DNA of 64,000 nt, from the NCBI GenBank assembly GCA_920105625.2, contig OV050032.1, positions 71,529,879 to 71,593,878 on the forward strand, written 5' to 3'. Source of the DNA: Clusia tigrina. Taxonomy: Eukaryota > Arthropoda > Insecta > Diptera > Clusiidae. Under the pieces are notes generated by a model. It did not search any database and was not told where the DNA came from. It saw only the letters and a program-made list of their open reading frames with translations. This document shows, one piece after another, positions 8,104 through 22,320 of this stretch; position 1 is the first letter of the stretch; each line of letters starts with the position of its first letter. The position numbers were made by a program, and so were the translations under genes.

Positions 8104-9346
8104 ACTTTGATAGGTGTAGGACGTACCATATAGAAGTTAGGGCCATTTAAAGTTTTATCAGTGTTTGATTTGGGACTCAAGGGTAGCATGGCTTTGAGCG
8201 ATAGATTAAATTGACAAGAGGCTCGAGTGCTTTATTATTACAACATTTCAAGGTTTAATGACGCTCCAGTAAAAAGTTACAAGCATTTCTATGTTACAAA
8301 CTTTGATAGGTGTAGGACGTACCGTATAGAAGTTAGGGCCATTTGAAATATTATCAGTGTTTGATTTGGGACTCAAGGGTAGCATAGCTTTGAGCGGTAG
8401 CTTAAATTGACAAGAGGCTCGAGTACTTTTTTGTTACAAAATTTCAAGGTTCTATGACGCTCCAGTAAAAAGTTACAAGCATTTGTATATTACAAACTTT
8501 GAAAGTTGTAGGACGTACCGTATAGAAGTTAGGGCCATTTGAAGTTTTATCAGTGTTTGATTTGGGATCCAAGGGTAGCATAGCTTTGAGCGATAGCTTA
8601 AATTGACAAGAGGCTCGAGTACTTTATTGTTACCAAATTTCAAGGTTTTATGTCGATCCAGTAAAAAGTTACAAGCATTTGTATGTTGCAAACTTTGATA
8701 GGTGTAAGACGTACCGTATAGAAGTTAGGGCCATTTGAAGTTTTATCAGTGTTTGATTTGGGACTCAAGGGTAGCATAGCTTTGAGCGATAACTTAAATT
8801 GACAAGAGGCTCGAGTAGTTTATTGTTACAAAATTTCAAGGTTTTATGACGCTCCAGTAAAAAGTTACAAGCATTTGTATGTTGCAAACTTTGATAGGTG
8901 TAGGACGTACCGTATATAAGTTAATGCCATTTGAAGTTTTATCAGTGTTTGATTTGGGACTCAGGGTAGCATAGCTTTGAGCGATAGCTTAAATTGACAA
9001 GAGGCTCGAGTACTTTATTGTTACAACATTTCAAGTGTTAATGACGCTCCAGTAAAAAGTTACAAGCATCTGAATGTTGCAAACTTTGATAGGTGTAGGA
9101 CGTACCGTATAAAAGTTAGGGCCATTTGAAGCTTTATCAGTGTTTGATTTGGAACTCAAGGGTAGCATAGCTTTGAGCGATAGCTTAAATTGACAAGAGG
9201 CTCGAGTACTTTATTGTTACAAAATTTCCAGGTTTTATGACGCTCCAGTAAAAAGTTATAAGCATTTGTATGTAGCAAACTCTGATAGGTGTAGAACGTA
9301 CCGTATAGAAGTTAGGGCCATTTGAAGTTTTATCAGTGTTTAATTT

Positions 9347-12300
9347 GGGACACAAGGGTAGCATAGCTTTGAGCGATAGCTGAAATTGACAAGAGGCTCG
9401 AGTAATTTATTGTTACAAAATTTCAAGGTTTTATGACGCTCCAGTAAAAAGTTACAAGCATTTGTATGTTGGAAACTTTGATAGGTGTAGGACGTACCGT
9501 ATAGAAGTTAGGGCCATTTGAAGCTTTATCAGTGTTTGATTTGGAACCCAAGGGTATCATAGCTTTGAGCGATAGCTAAATTGACAAGAGGCTCGAGTTC
9601 TTTATTGTTACAAAATTTCAAGGTTTTATGACGCTCCAGTAAAAAGTTACAAGCATTTGTATGTTGCAAACTTTGATAGGTGTAGGACGTACCGTATAGA
9701 AGTTAGGGCCATTTGAAGTTTTATCAGTGTTTGATTTGGGACTCAAGGGTAGCATAGCTTTGTTCGATAACTTAAATTGACAAGAGGCTCGAGTACTTTA
9801 TTGTTACACACTTTCAAGGTTTTATGACGCTCCAGTAAAAAGTTACAAGCATTTCTATATTGCAAACTTTGATAGGTGTAGGACGTACCGTATAGAAGTT
9901 AGGGCCATTTGAAGTTTTATCAGTGTTTGATTTGGGACTCAAGGGTAGCATAGCATTGAGCGATAGCTTAAATTGACAAGAGGCTCGAGTACTTTATTGT
10001 TACACACTTTCAAGGTTTTATGACGCTCCAGTAAAAAGTTACAAGCATTTGTATGTTGCAAACTTTGATAGGTGTAGGACGTACCGTATAGAAGTTAGGT
10101 CCATTTGAAGTTTTATCAGTGTTTGATTTGGGACTCAAGGGTAGCATAGCTTTGAGCGATAGCTTAAATTGACAAGAAGCTCGAGTACTTTATTGTTACA
10201 AAATTTCAAGGTTCTATGACGCTCCAGTAAAAAGTTGCAAGCATTTGTATGTTGCAAACTTTGATAGAAGTAGGTTATACCGTATAGAAGTTAGGGCCAT
10301 TTGAAGTTTTATCAGTGTTTGATTTGGGACTCAAGTGTATCATAGCTTTGAGCGATAGCTTAAATTGACAAGAGGCTCGAGTACTTTATTGTTAAAAAAT
10401 TTCAATGTTTTATGACGCTCCAGTAAAAAGTTACCAGCATTTGTATGTTGCAAACTTTGATAGGTGTAGGACGTACCGTATAGAAGTTAGGGCCATTTGA
10501 AGATTTATCAGTGTTTGATTTGGGACTCAAGGGTAGCATAGCTTTGAGCGATGGCTTAAATTGACAAGAGGCTCGAGTACTTTATTGTTACAAAATTTCA
10601 AGGTTTTATGACGCTCCAGTAAAAAGTTACAAGCATTTGTATGTTGCAAACTTTGATAGGTGTAGGACGTACCGTATAGAAGTAAGGGCCATTTGAAGTT
10701 TTATCAGTGTTTGATTTGGGACTCAAGGGTAGCATAGCTTTGAGCGATAACTTAAATTGACAAGAGGCTCGAGTACTTTATTGTTACACACTTTCAAGGT
10801 TTTATGACGCTCCAGTAAAAAGTTACAAGCATTTGTATGTTGCAAACTTTGATAGGTGTAGGACGTACCGTATAGAAGTTAGGGCCATTTGAAGTTTTAT
10901 CAGTGTTTGATTTGGGACTCAAGATTAGCAAAGCATTGAGCGATAGCTTAAATTGACAAGAGGCTCGAGTACTTTATTGTTACACACTTTCAAGGTTTTA
11001 TGACGCTCCAGTAAAAAGTTACAAGCATTTGTATGTTGCAAACTTTGATAGGTGTAGGACGTACCGTCTAGAAGTTAGGGCCATTTAAAGTTTTATCAGT
11101 GTTTGATTTGGGACTCAAGGGTAGCATGGTTTGAGCGATAGATTAAATTGACAAGAGGCTCGAGTACTTTATTATTACAACATTTCAAGATTTAATGACG
11201 CTCCAGTAAAAAGTTACAAGCATTTCTATGTTACAAACTTTGATAGGTGTAGGACATACCGTATAGAAGTTATTGCCATTTGTAGTTTTATCAGTGTTTG
11301 ATTTGGGACTCAAGGATAGCATAGCTTTGAGCGATAGCTTAAATTGACAAGAGGCTCGAGTACTTTATTGTTACAAAATTTCAAGGTTTTATGACGCTCC
11401 AGTAAAAAGTTATAAGCATTTGTATGTAGCAAACTTTGATAGGTGTAGGACGTACCGTATAGAAGTTAGGGCCATTTGAAATATTATCAGTGTTTGATTT
11501 GGGACTCAAGGGTAGCATAGCTTTGAACGATAGCTTAAATTGACAATAGGCTCGAGTACTTTATTGTTACACACTTTCAAGGTTTTATGACGCTCCAGTA
11601 AAAAGTTACAAGCATTTGTATGTTGCAAACTTTGATAGGTGTGGGACGTACCGTATAGAAGTTAGGGCCATTTGAAGTTTTATCAGTGTTTGATTTGGGA
11701 CTCAAGGATAGCATAGCTTTGAGCGATAGCTTAAATTGACAAGAGGCTCGAGTACTTGATTGTTAAAAAATTTCAAGGTTTTATGACGCTCCAGTAAAAA
11801 GTTATCAGCATTTGGATGTTGCAAACTTTGATAGGTGTAGGACGTACCGTATAGAAGTTAGGGCCATTTGAAGTTTTATCAGTGTTTGATTTGGGACTCA
11901 AGGGTAGCATAGCTTTGAGCGATGGCTTAAATTGACAAGAGGCTCGAGTACTTTATTGTTACAAAATTTCAAGGTTTTATGACGCTCCAGTAAAAAGTTA
12001 CAAGCATTTGTATGTTGCAAACTTTGATAGGTGTAGGACGTACCGTATAGAAGTTAGGGCCATTTGAAGTTTTATCAGTGTTTGATTTGGGACTCAAGGG
12101 TAGCATAGCTTTGAGCGATAACTTAAATTGACAAGAGGCTCGAGTACTTTATTGTTACACACTTTCAAGGTTTTATGACGCTCCAGTAAAAAGTTACCAG
12201 CATTTGTATGTTGGAAACTTTGATAGGTGTAGGACGTACCGTATAGAAGCTAGGGCCATTTGAAGCTTTATCAGTGTTTGATTTGGAACCCAAGGGTAGC

Positions 12301-13490
12301 ATAGCTTTGAGCGATAGCTAAATTGACAAGAGGCTCGAGTACTTTATTGTTACAAAATTTCTAGGTTTTATGACGCTCCAGTAAAAAGTTACAAGCATTT
12401 GTATGTTGCAAACTTTGATAGGTGTAGGACGTACCGTATATAAGTTAGGGCCATTTGAAGTTTTATCAGTGTTTGATTTGGGACTCAAGGGTAGCATAGC
12501 TTTGAGCGATAACTTAAATTGACAAGAGGCTCGAGTACTTTAATGTTACACACTTTCAAGGTTTTATGACGCTCCAGTAAAAAGTTACAAGCATTTCTAA
12601 GTTGCAAACTTTGATAGGTGTAGGACGTACCGTATAGAAGTTAGGGCCATTTGAAGTTTCATCAGTGTTTGATTTGGGACTCAAGGGTAGCATAGCATTG
12701 AGCGATAGATTAAATTGACAAGAGGCTCGAGTACTTTATTATTACAACATTTCAAGGTTTAATGACGCTCCAGTAAAAAGTAACAAGCATTTCTATATTA
12801 CAAACTTTGATAGGTGTAGGACGTACCGTATAGAAGTTAGGGCCATTTGAAATATTATCAGTGTTTGATTTGGGACTCAAGGGTAGCATAGCTTTGAGCG
12901 GTAGCTTAAATTGACAAGAGGCTCGAGTACTTTTTTGTTACAAAATTTCAAGGTTCTATGACGCTCCAGTAAAAAGTTACAAGCATTTGTATATTACAAA
13001 CTTTGAAAGTTGTAGGACGTACCGTATAGAAGTTAGGGCCATTTGAAGTTTTATCAGTGTTTGATTTGGGATCCAAGGGTAGCATAGCTTTGAGCGATAG
13101 CTTAAATTGACAAGAGGCTCGAGTACTTTATTGTTACAAAATTTCAAGGTTTTATGACGATCCAGTAAAAAGTTACAAGCATTTGTATGTTGCAAACTTT
13201 GATAGGTGTAAGACGTACCGTATAGAAGTTAGGGCCATTTGAAGTTTTATCAGTGTTTGATTTGGGACTCAAGGGTAGCATAGCTTTGAGCGATAACTTA
13301 AATTGACAAGAGGCTGGAGTACTTTATTGTTACAAAATTTCAAGGTTTTATGACGCTCCAGTAAAAAGTTACAAGCATTTGTATGTTGCAAACTTTGATA
13401 GGTGTAGGACGTACCGTATATAAGTTAGGGCCATTTGAAGTTTTATCAGTGTTTGATTTGGGACTCAAGGGTAGCATAGCATTGAGCGAT
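9347..13490 (+). repeat. Mixed-order satellite block
   Basis: Contains two stretches that have close relatives far away. 9.4-11.3 kb matches 24.25-26.0 kb (GATAGAAG at 10263 and 24953; AGTAAGGGCC at 10681 and 25567). 11.7-13.3 kb matches 21.9-23.7 kb (GTTATCAGC at 11801 and 21987). Spacings step by one monomer inside each pair, which points to single-monomer gain or loss. No simple tandem HOR was seen in the first part; from 12.7 kb the 5-mer described next begins. Confidence 0.7.
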
Positions 13491-15100
13491 AGCTTAAATT
13501 GACAAGAGGCTCGAGTACTTTATTGTTACACACTTTCAAGGTTTTATGACGCTCCAGTAAAAAGTTACAAGCATTTGTATGTTGCAAACTTTGATAGGTG
13601 TAGGACGTACCGTCTAGAAGTTAGGGCCATTTAAAGTTTTATCAGTGTTTGATTTGGAACTCAAGGGTAGCATGGCTTTGAGCGATAGATTAAATTGACA
13701 AGAGGCTCGAGTACTTTATTATTACAACATTTCAAGGTTTAATGACGCTCCAGTAAAAAGTAACAAGCATTTCTATGTTACAAACTTTGATAGGTGTAGG
13801 ACGTACCGTATAGAAGTTAGGGCCATTTGAAATATTATCAGTGTTTGATTTGGGACTCAAGGGTAGCATAGCTTTGAGCGGTAGCTTAAATTGACAAGAG
13901 GCTCGAGTACTTTTTTGTTACAAAATTTCAAGGTTCTATGACGCTCCAGTAAAAAGTTACAAGCATTTGTATATTACAAACTTTGAAAGTTGTAGGACGT
14001 ACCGTATAGAAGTTAGGGCCATTTGAAGTTTTATCAGTGTTTGATTTGGGATCCAAGGGTAGCATAGCTTTGAGCGATAGCTTAAATTGACAAGAGGCTC
14101 GAGTACTTTATTGTTACAAAATTTCAAGGTTTTATGACGATCCAGTAAAAAGTTACAAGCATTTGTATGTTGCAAACTTTGATAGGTGTAAGACGTACCG
14201 TATAGAAGTTAGGGCCATTTGAAGTTTTATCAGTGTTTGATTTGGGACTCAAGGGTAGCATAGCTTTGAGCGATAACTTAAATTGACAAGAGGCTGGAGT
14301 ACTTTATTGTTACAAAATTTCAAGGTTTTATGACGCTCCAGTAAAAAGTTACAAGCATTTGTATGTTGCAAACTTTGATAGGTGTAGGACGTACCGTATA
14401 TAAGTTAGGGCCATTTGAAGTTTTATCAGTGTTTGATTTGGGACTCAAGGGTAGCATAGCATTGAGCGATAGCTTAAATTGACAAGAGGCTCGAGTACTT
14501 TATTGTTACACACTTTCAAGGTTTTATGACGCTCCAGTAAAAAGTTACAAGCATTTGTATGTTGCAAACTTTGATAGGTGTAGGACGTACCGTCTAGAAG
14601 TTAGTGCCATTTAAAGTTTTATCTGTGTTTGATTTGGAACTCAAGGGTAGCATGGCTTTGAGCGATAGATTAAATTGACAAGAGGCTCGAGTACTTTATT
14701 ATTACAACATTTCAAGGTTTAATGACGCTCCAGTAAAAAGTAACAAGCATTTCTATGTTACAAACTTTGATAGGTGTAGGACGTACCGTATAGAAGTTAG
14801 GGCCATTTGAAATATTATCAGTGTTTGATTTGGGACTCAAGGGTAGCATAGCTTTGAGCGGTAGCTTAAATTGACAAGAGGCTCGAGTACTTTTTTGTTA
14901 CAAAATTTCAAGGTTCTATGACGCTCCAGTAAAAAGTTACAAGCATTTGTATATTACAAACTTTGAAAGTTGTAGGACGTACCGTATAGAAGTTAGGGCC
15001 ATTTGAAGTTTTATCAGTGTTTGATTTGGGATCCAAGGGTAGCATAGCTTTGAGCGATAGCTTAAATTGACAAGAGGCTCGAGTACTTTATTGTTACAAA
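12720..15100 (+). repeat. 5-monomer HOR, 980 bp period
   Basis: The monomer pair with TATATTACAAACTTTGAAAG and GGGATCCAAGG occurs with its reference point at about 12977, 13957 and 14937, that is at exact 980 bp steps. The neighbouring variants (AAGAGGCTGGAG, ACCGTCTAG, AGTAACAAGC) keep their order. A second pair of the same 980 bp repeats is at 17090 and 18070, carried there by the larger 16-mer duplication. Confidence 0.88.
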
Positions 15101-18100
15101 ATTTCAAGGTTTTATGACGCTCCAGTAAAAAGTTACAAGCATTTGTATGTTGGAAACTTTGATAGGTGTAGGACGTACCGTATAGAAGTTAGGGCCATTT
15201 GAAGCATTATCAGTGTTTGATTTGGAACCCAAGGGTAGCATAGCTTTGAGCGATAGCTAAATTGACAAGAGGCTCGAGTACTTTATTGTTACAAAATTTC
15301 AAGGTTTTATGACGCTCCAGTAAAATGTTACAAGCATTTGAATGTTACAAACTTTGATAGGTGTAGGACGTACCGTATAGAAGTTAGGGCCATTTTAAGT
15401 TTTATGAGTGTTTGATTTGGGACTCAAGGATAGCATAGCTTTAAGCGATAGCTTAAATTGACAAGAGGCTCGAGTACTTTATTGTTACAAAATTTCAAGG
15501 TTTTATGACGCTAAAGTAAAAAGTTACAAGCATATGTATGTTGCAAACTTTGATAGGTGTAGGACGTACCGTATAGAATTTAGGGCCATTTGAAGTTTTA
15601 TCAGTGTTCGATTTGGGCTCAAGGGTAGCATAGCTTTGAACGATAGCTTAAATTGACAAGAGGCTCGAGTACTTTATTGTTACAAAATTTCCAGGTTTTA
15701 TGACGCTCCAGTAAAAAGTTATAAGCATTTGTATGTAGCAAACTCTGATAGGTGTAGGACGTACCGTATAGAAGTTAGGGCCATTTGAAGTTTTATCAGT
15801 GTTTAATTTGGGACACAAGGGTAGCATAGCTTTGAGCGATAGCTTAAATTGACAAGAGGCTCGAGTAATTTATTGTTACAAAATTTCAAGGTTTTATGAC
15901 GCTCCAGTAAAAAGTTACAAGCATTTGTATGTTGGAAACTTTGATAGGTGTAGGACGTACCGTATAGAAGTTAGGGCCATTTGAAGCATTATCAGTGTTT
16001 GATTTGGAACCCAAGGGTAGCATAGCTTTGAGCGATAGCTAAATTGACAAGAGGCTCGAGTACTTTATTGTTACAAAATTTCAAGGTTTTATGACGCTCC
16101 AGTAAAAAGTTACAAGCATTTGTATGTTGCAAACTTTGATAGATGTAGGACGTACCGTATAGAAGTTAGGGCCATTTGAAGTTTTATCAGTGTTTGATTT
16201 GGGACTCAAGGGTAGCATAGCTTTGTTCGATAACTTAAATTGACAAGAGGCTCGAGTACTTTATTGTTACACACTTTCAAGGTTTTATGACGCTCCAGTA
16301 AAAAGTTATAAGCATTTCTATGTTGCAAACTTTGATAGGTGTAGGACGTACCGTATAGAAGTTAGGGCCATTTGAAGTTTTATCAGTGTTTGATTTGGGA
16401 CTCAAGGGTAGCATAGCATTGAGCGATAGCTTAAATTGACAAGAGGCTCGAGTACTTTATTGTTACACACTTTCAAGGTTTTATGACGCTCCAGTAAAAA
16501 GTTACAAGCATTTGAATGTTGCAAACTTTGATAGGTGTGGGACGTACCGTATAGAAGTTAGGGCCATTTGAAGATTTATCAGTGTTTGATTTGGGACTCA
16601 AGGATAGCATAGCTTTGAGCGATAGCTTAAATTGACAAGAGGCTCGAGTACTTTATTGTTACACACTTTCAAGGTTTTATGACGCTCCAGTAAAAAGTTA
16701 CAAGCATTTGTATGTTGCAAACTTTGATAGGTGTAGGACGTACCGTCTAGAAGTTAGGGCCATTTAAAGTTTTATCAGTGTTTGATTTGGAACTCAAGGG
16801 TAGCATGGCTTTGAGCGATAGATTAAATTGACAAGAGGCTCGAGTACTTTATTATTACAACATTTCAAGGTTTAATGACGCTCCAGTAAAAAGTAACAAG
16901 CATTTCTATGCTACAAACTTTGATAGGTGTAGGACGTACCGTATAGAAGTTAGGGCCATTTGAAATATTATCAGTGTTTGATTTGGGACTCAAGGGTAGC
17001 ATAGCTTTGAGCGGTAGCTTAAATTGACAAGAGGCTCGAGTACTTTTTTGTTACAAAATTTCAAGGTTCTATGACGCTCCAGTAAAAAGTTACAAGCATT
17101 TGTATATTACAAACTTTGAAAGTTGTAGGACGTACCGTATAGAAGTTAGGGCCATTTGAAGTTTTATCAGTGTTTGATTTGGGATCCAAGGGTAGCATAG
17201 CTTTGAGCGATAGCTTAAATTGACAAGAGGCTCGAGTACTTTATTGTTACAAAATTTCAAGGTTTTATGACGATCCAGTAAAAAGTTACAAGCATTTGTA
17301 TGTTGCAAACTTTGATAGGTGTAAGACGTACCGTATAGAAGTTAGGGCCATTTGAAGTTTTATCAGTGTTTGATTTGGGACTCAAGGGTAGCATAGCTTT
17401 GAGCGATAACTTAAATTGACAAGAGGCTGGAGTACTTTATTGTTACAAAATTTCAAGGTTTTATGACGCTCCAGTAAAAAGTTACAAGCATTTGTATGTT
17501 GCAAACTTTGATAGGTGTAGGACGTACCGTATATAAGTTAGGGCCATTTGAAGTTTTATCAGTGTTTGATTTGGGACTCAAGGGTAGCATAGCATTGAGC
17601 GATAGCTTAAATTGACAAGAGGCTCGAGTACTTTATTGTTACACACTTTCAAGGTTTTATGACGCTCCAGTAAAAAGTTACAAGCATTTGTATGTTGCAA
17701 ACTTTGATAGGTGTAGGACGTACCGTCTAGAAGTTAGGGCCATTTAAAGTTTTATCAGTGTTTGATTTGGAACTCAAGGGTAGCATGGCTTTGAGCGATA
17801 GATTAAATTGACAAGAGGCTCGAGTACTTTATTATTACAACATTTCAAGGTTTAATGACGCTCCAGTAAAAAGTAACAAGCATTTCTATGTTACAAACTT
17901 TGATAGGTGTAGGACGTACCGTATAGAAGTTAGGGCCATTTGAAATATTATCAGTGTTTGATTTGGGACTCAAGGGTAGCATAGCTTTGAGCGGTAGCTT
18001 AAATTGACAAGAGGCTCGAGTACTTTTTTGTTACAAAATTTCAAGGTTCTATGACGCTCCAGTAAAAAGTTACAAGCATTTGTATATTACAAACTTTGAA

Positions 18101-19760
18101 AGTTGTAGGACGTACCGTATAGAAGTTAGGGCCATTTGAAGTTTTATCAGTGTTTGATTTGGGATCCAAGGGTAGCATAGCTTTGAGCGATAGCTTAAAT
18201 TGACAAGAGGCTCGAGTACTTTATTGTTACAAAATTTCAAGGTTTTATGACGATCCAGTAAAAAGTTACAAGCATTTGTATGTTGCAAACTTTGATAGGT
18301 GTAAGACGTACCGTATAGAAGTTAGGGCCATTTGAAGTTTTATCGGTGTTTGATTTGGGACTCAAGGGTAGCATAGCTTTGAGCGATAACTTAAATTGAC
18401 AAGAGGCTGGAGTACTTTATTGTTACAAAATTTCAAGGTTTTATGACGCTCCAGTAAAAAGTTACAAGCATTTGTATGTTGCAAACTTTGATAGGTGTAG
18501 GACGTACCGTATATAAGTTAGGGCCATTTGAAGTTTTATCAGTGTTTGATTTGGGACTCAGGGTAGCATAGCTTTGAGCGATAGCTTAAATTGACAAGAG
18601 GCTCGAGTACTTTATTGTTACAACATTTCAAGTGTTAATGACGCTCCAGTAAAAAGTTACAAGCATCTGAATGTGGCAAACTTTGATAGGTGTAGGACGT
18701 ACCGTATAAAAGTTAGGGCCATTTGAAGCTTTATCAGTGTTTGATTTGGAACTCAAGGGTAGCATAGCTTTGAGCGATAGCTTAAATTGACAAGAGGCTC
18801 GAGTACTTTATTGTTACAAAATTTCCAGGTTTTATGACGCTCCAGTAAAAAATTATAAGCATTTGTATGTAGCAAACTCTGATAGGTGTAGGACGTACCG
18901 TATAGAAGTTAGGGCCATTTGAAGTTTTATCAGTGTTTAATTTGGGACACAAGGGTAGCATAGCTTTGAGCGATAGCTTAAATTGACAAGAGGCTCGAGT
19001 AATTTATTGTTACAAAATTTCAAGGTTTTATGACGCTCCAGTAAAAAGTTACAAGCATTTGTATGTTGGAAACTTTGATAGGTGTAGGACGTACCGTATA
19101 GAAGTTAGGGCCATTTGAAGCATTATCAGTGTTTGATTTGGAACCCAAGGGTAGCATAGCTTTGAGCGATAGCTAAATTGACAAGAGGCTCGAGTACTTT
19201 ATTGTTACAAAATTTCAAGGTTTTATGACGCTCCAGTAAAAAGTTACAAGCATTTGTATGTTGCAAACTTTGATAGATGTAGGACGTACCGTATAGAAGT
19301 TAGGGCCATTTGAAGTTTTATCAGTGTTTGATTTGGGACTCAAGGGTAGCATAGCTTTGTTCGATAACTTAAATTGACAAGAGGCTCGAGTACTTTATTG
19401 TTACACACTTTCAAGGTTTTATGACGATCCAGTAAAAAGTTATAAGCATTTCTATGTTGCAAACTTTGATAGGTGTAGGACGTACCGTATAGAAGTTAGG
19501 GCCATTTGAAGTTTTATCAGTGTTTGATTTGGGACTCAAGGGTAGCATAGCATTGAGCGATAGCTTAGATTGACAAGAGGCTCGAGTACTTTATTGTTAC
19601 ACACTTTCAAGGTTTTATGACGCTCCAGTAAAAAGTTACAAGCATTTGAATGTTGCAAACTTTGATAGGTGTGGGACGTACCGTATAGAAGTTAGGGCCA
19701 TTTGAAGATTTATCAGTGTTTGATTTGGGACTCAAGGATAGCATAGCTTTGAGCGATAGC
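13490..19760 (+). repeat. 16-monomer tandem duplication, about 3,133 bp
   Basis: Two abutting copies, about 13.49-16.63 and 16.63-19.76 kb. Matching marks lie 3,133-3,134 bp apart: 13957/17090, 14937/18070, GTTTAATTTG at 15801/18935, GATAGATG at 16138/19272. The interval 15.12-15.65 kb does not match its partner 18.25-18.79 kb, although length is conserved. That looks like a patch replaced in one copy by another set of monomers. Boundaries are approximate. Confidence 0.82.
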
Positions 19761-22320
19761 TTAAATTGACAAGAGGCTCGAGTACTTTATTGTTACAAAA
19801 TTTTAAGTTTCTATGACGCTCCAGTAAAAAGTTGCAAGCATTTGTATGTTGCAAACTTTGATAGATGTAGGTTATACCGTATAGAAGTTAGGGCCTTTTG
19901 AAGTTTTATCAGTGTTTGATTTGGGACTCAAGTGTATCATAGCTTTGAGCGATAGCTTAAATTGACAAGAGGCTCGAGTACTTTATTGTTACAAAATTTG
20001 AAGGTTTTATGACGCTCCAGTAAAAAGTTACAAGCATGTGTATGTTGCAAACTTTGATAGGTGTAGGACGTACCGTATAGAAGTTAGGGCCATTTGAAGT
20101 TTTATCAGTGTTTGATTTGGGACTCAAGGATAGCATAGCTTTGAGCGATAGCTTAAATTGACAAGAGGCTCGAGTACTTGATTGTTAAAAAATTTCAAGG
20201 TTTTATGACGCTCCAGTAAAAAGTTATCAGCATTTGGATGTTGCAAACTTTGATAGGTGTAGGACGTACCGTATAGAAGTTAGGGCCATTTGAAGTTTTA
20301 TCAGTGTTTGATTTGGGACTCAAGGGTAGCATAGCTTTGAGCGATGGCTTAAATTGACAAGAGGCTCGAGTACTTTATTGTTACAAAATTTCAAGGTTTT
20401 ATGACGCTCCAGTAAAAAGTTACAAGCATTTGTATGTTGCAAACTTTGATAGGTGTAGGACGTACCGTATAGAAGTTAGGGCCATTTGAAGTTTTATCAG
20501 TGTTTGATTTGGGACTCAAGGGTAGCATAGCTTTGAGCGATAACTTAAATTGACAAGAGGCTCGAGTACTTTATTGTTACAAAATTTCAAGGTTTTATGA
20601 CGCTCCAGTAAAAAGTTACAAGCATTTGTATGTTGCAAACTTTGATAGATGTAGGACGTACCGTATAGAAGTTAGGGCCATTTGAAGTTTTATCAGTGTT
20701 TGATTTGGGACTCAAGGGTAGCATAGCTTTGTTCGATAACTTAAATTGACAAGAGGCTCGAGTACTTTATTGTTACACACTTTCAAGGTTTTATGACGCT
20801 CCAGTAAAAAGTTATAAGCATTTCTATGTTGCAAACTTTGATAGGTGTAGGACGTACCGTATAGAAGTTAGGGCCATTTGAAGTTTTATCAGTGTTTGAT
20901 TTGCGACTCAAGGGTAGCATAGCATTGAGCGATAGCTTAAATTGACAAGAGCCTCGAGTACTTTATTGTTACACACTTTCAAGGTTTTATGACGCTCCAG
21001 TAAAAAGTTACAAGCATTTCTATGTTACAAACTTTGATAGGTGTAGGACATACCGTATAGAAGTTATTGCCATTTGTAGTTTTATCAGTGTTTGATTTGG
21101 GACTCAAGGATAGCATAGCTTTGAGCGATAGCTTAAATTGACAAGAGGCTCGAGTACTTTATTGTTACAAAATTTCAAGGTTTTATGACGCTCCAGTAAA
21201 AAGTTATAAGCATTTGTATGTAGCAAACTTTGATAGGTGTAGGACGTACCGTATAGAAGTTAGGGCCATTTGAAATATTATCAGTGTTTGATTTGGGACT
21301 CAAGGGTAGCATAGCTTTGAACGATAGCTTAAATTGACAAGAGGCTCGAGTACTTTATTGTTACACACTTTCAAGGTTTTATGACGCTCCAGTAAAAAGT
21401 TACAAGCATTTGTATGTTGCAAACTTTGATAGGTGTGGGACGTACCGTATAGAAGTTAGGGCCATTTGAAGATTTATCAGTGTTTGATTTGGGACTCAAG
21501 GATAGCATAGCTTTGAGCGATAGCTTAAATTGACAAGAGGCTCGAGTACTTTATTGTTACAAAATTTTAAGTTTCTATGACGCTCCAGTAAAAAGTTGCA
21601 AGCATTTGTATGTTGCAAACTTTGATAGATGTAGGTTATACCGTATAGAAGTTAGGGCCTTTTGAAGTTTTATCAGTGTTTGATTTGGGACTCAAGTGTA
21701 TCATAGCTTTGAGCGATAGCTTAAATTGACAAGAGGCTCGAGTACTTTATTGTTACAAAATTTGAAGGTTTTATGACGCTCCAGTAAAAAGTTACAAGCA
21801 TGTGTATGTTGCAAACTTTGATAGGTGTAGGACGTACCGTATAGAAGTTAGGGCCATTTGAAGTTTTATCAGTGTTTGATTTGGGACTCAAGGATAGCAT
21901 AGCTTTGAGCGATAGCTTAAATTGACAAGAGGCTCGAGTACTTGATTGTTAAAAAATTTCAAGGTTTTATGACGCTCCAGTAAAAAGTTATCAGCATTTG
22001 GATGTTGCAAACTTTGATAGGTGTAGGACGTACCGTATAGAAGTTAGGGCCATTTGAAGTTTTATCAGTGTTTGATTTGGGACTCAAGGGTAGCATAGCT
22101 TTGAGCGATGGCTTAAATTGACAAGAGGCTCGAGTACTTTATTGTTACAAAATTTCAAGGTTTTATGACGCTCCAGTAAAAAGTTACAAGCATTTGTATG
22201 TTGCAAACTTTGATAGGTGTAGGACGTACCGTATAGAAGTTAGGGCCATTTGAAGTTTTATCAGTGTTTGATTTGGGACTCAAGGGTAGCATAGCTTTGA
22301 GCGATAACTTAAATTGACAA
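19580..22320 (+). repeat. Five-monomer blocks repeated at a 9-monomer spacing
   Basis: 19.58-20.56 and 21.34-22.32 kb carry the same unusual monomers in order. The AAAATTTTAAG variant is at 19797 and 21561, exactly 1,764 bp (9 x 196) apart, with TTAAAAAATTTC and TTATCAGCATTTGGATG following in both. A third relative is near 26261. Between them, 20.56-21.34 kb resembles other parts of the array. Confidence 0.82.

Larger units (their letters stand above)
3922..9346 (+). repeat. 9-10-monomer HOR family
   Basis: Each unit closes with a monomer carrying TTATAAGCATTTGTATGTAGC and GGGACACAAG, and the next opens with AATTTATTG, TTGGAAAC and GGAACCCAAG. The closing mark GGGACACAAG is at 2335, 5650, 7415 and 9347. 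After removing the 1,554 bp contributed by the insertion, the spacings are 1,761, 1,765 and 1,932 bp, that is 9, 9 and 10 monomers with small indels. The last unit includes a 26 bp deletion near 8005. The same closing/opening pair reappears at about 15.84, 18.96 and 24.26 kb. Confidence 0.8.

Noticed and set aside
12977..13195. 72-codon minus-strand open frames starting MQHTNACNF (many positions, e.g. 13957, 17090, 18070, 23359) and the longer ones at 27443 and 56374
   Set aside because: Same satellite read in the other direction. Copies are alike because the HOR was copied, not because protein is conserved. Longer versions span monomers with deletions that change the frame.
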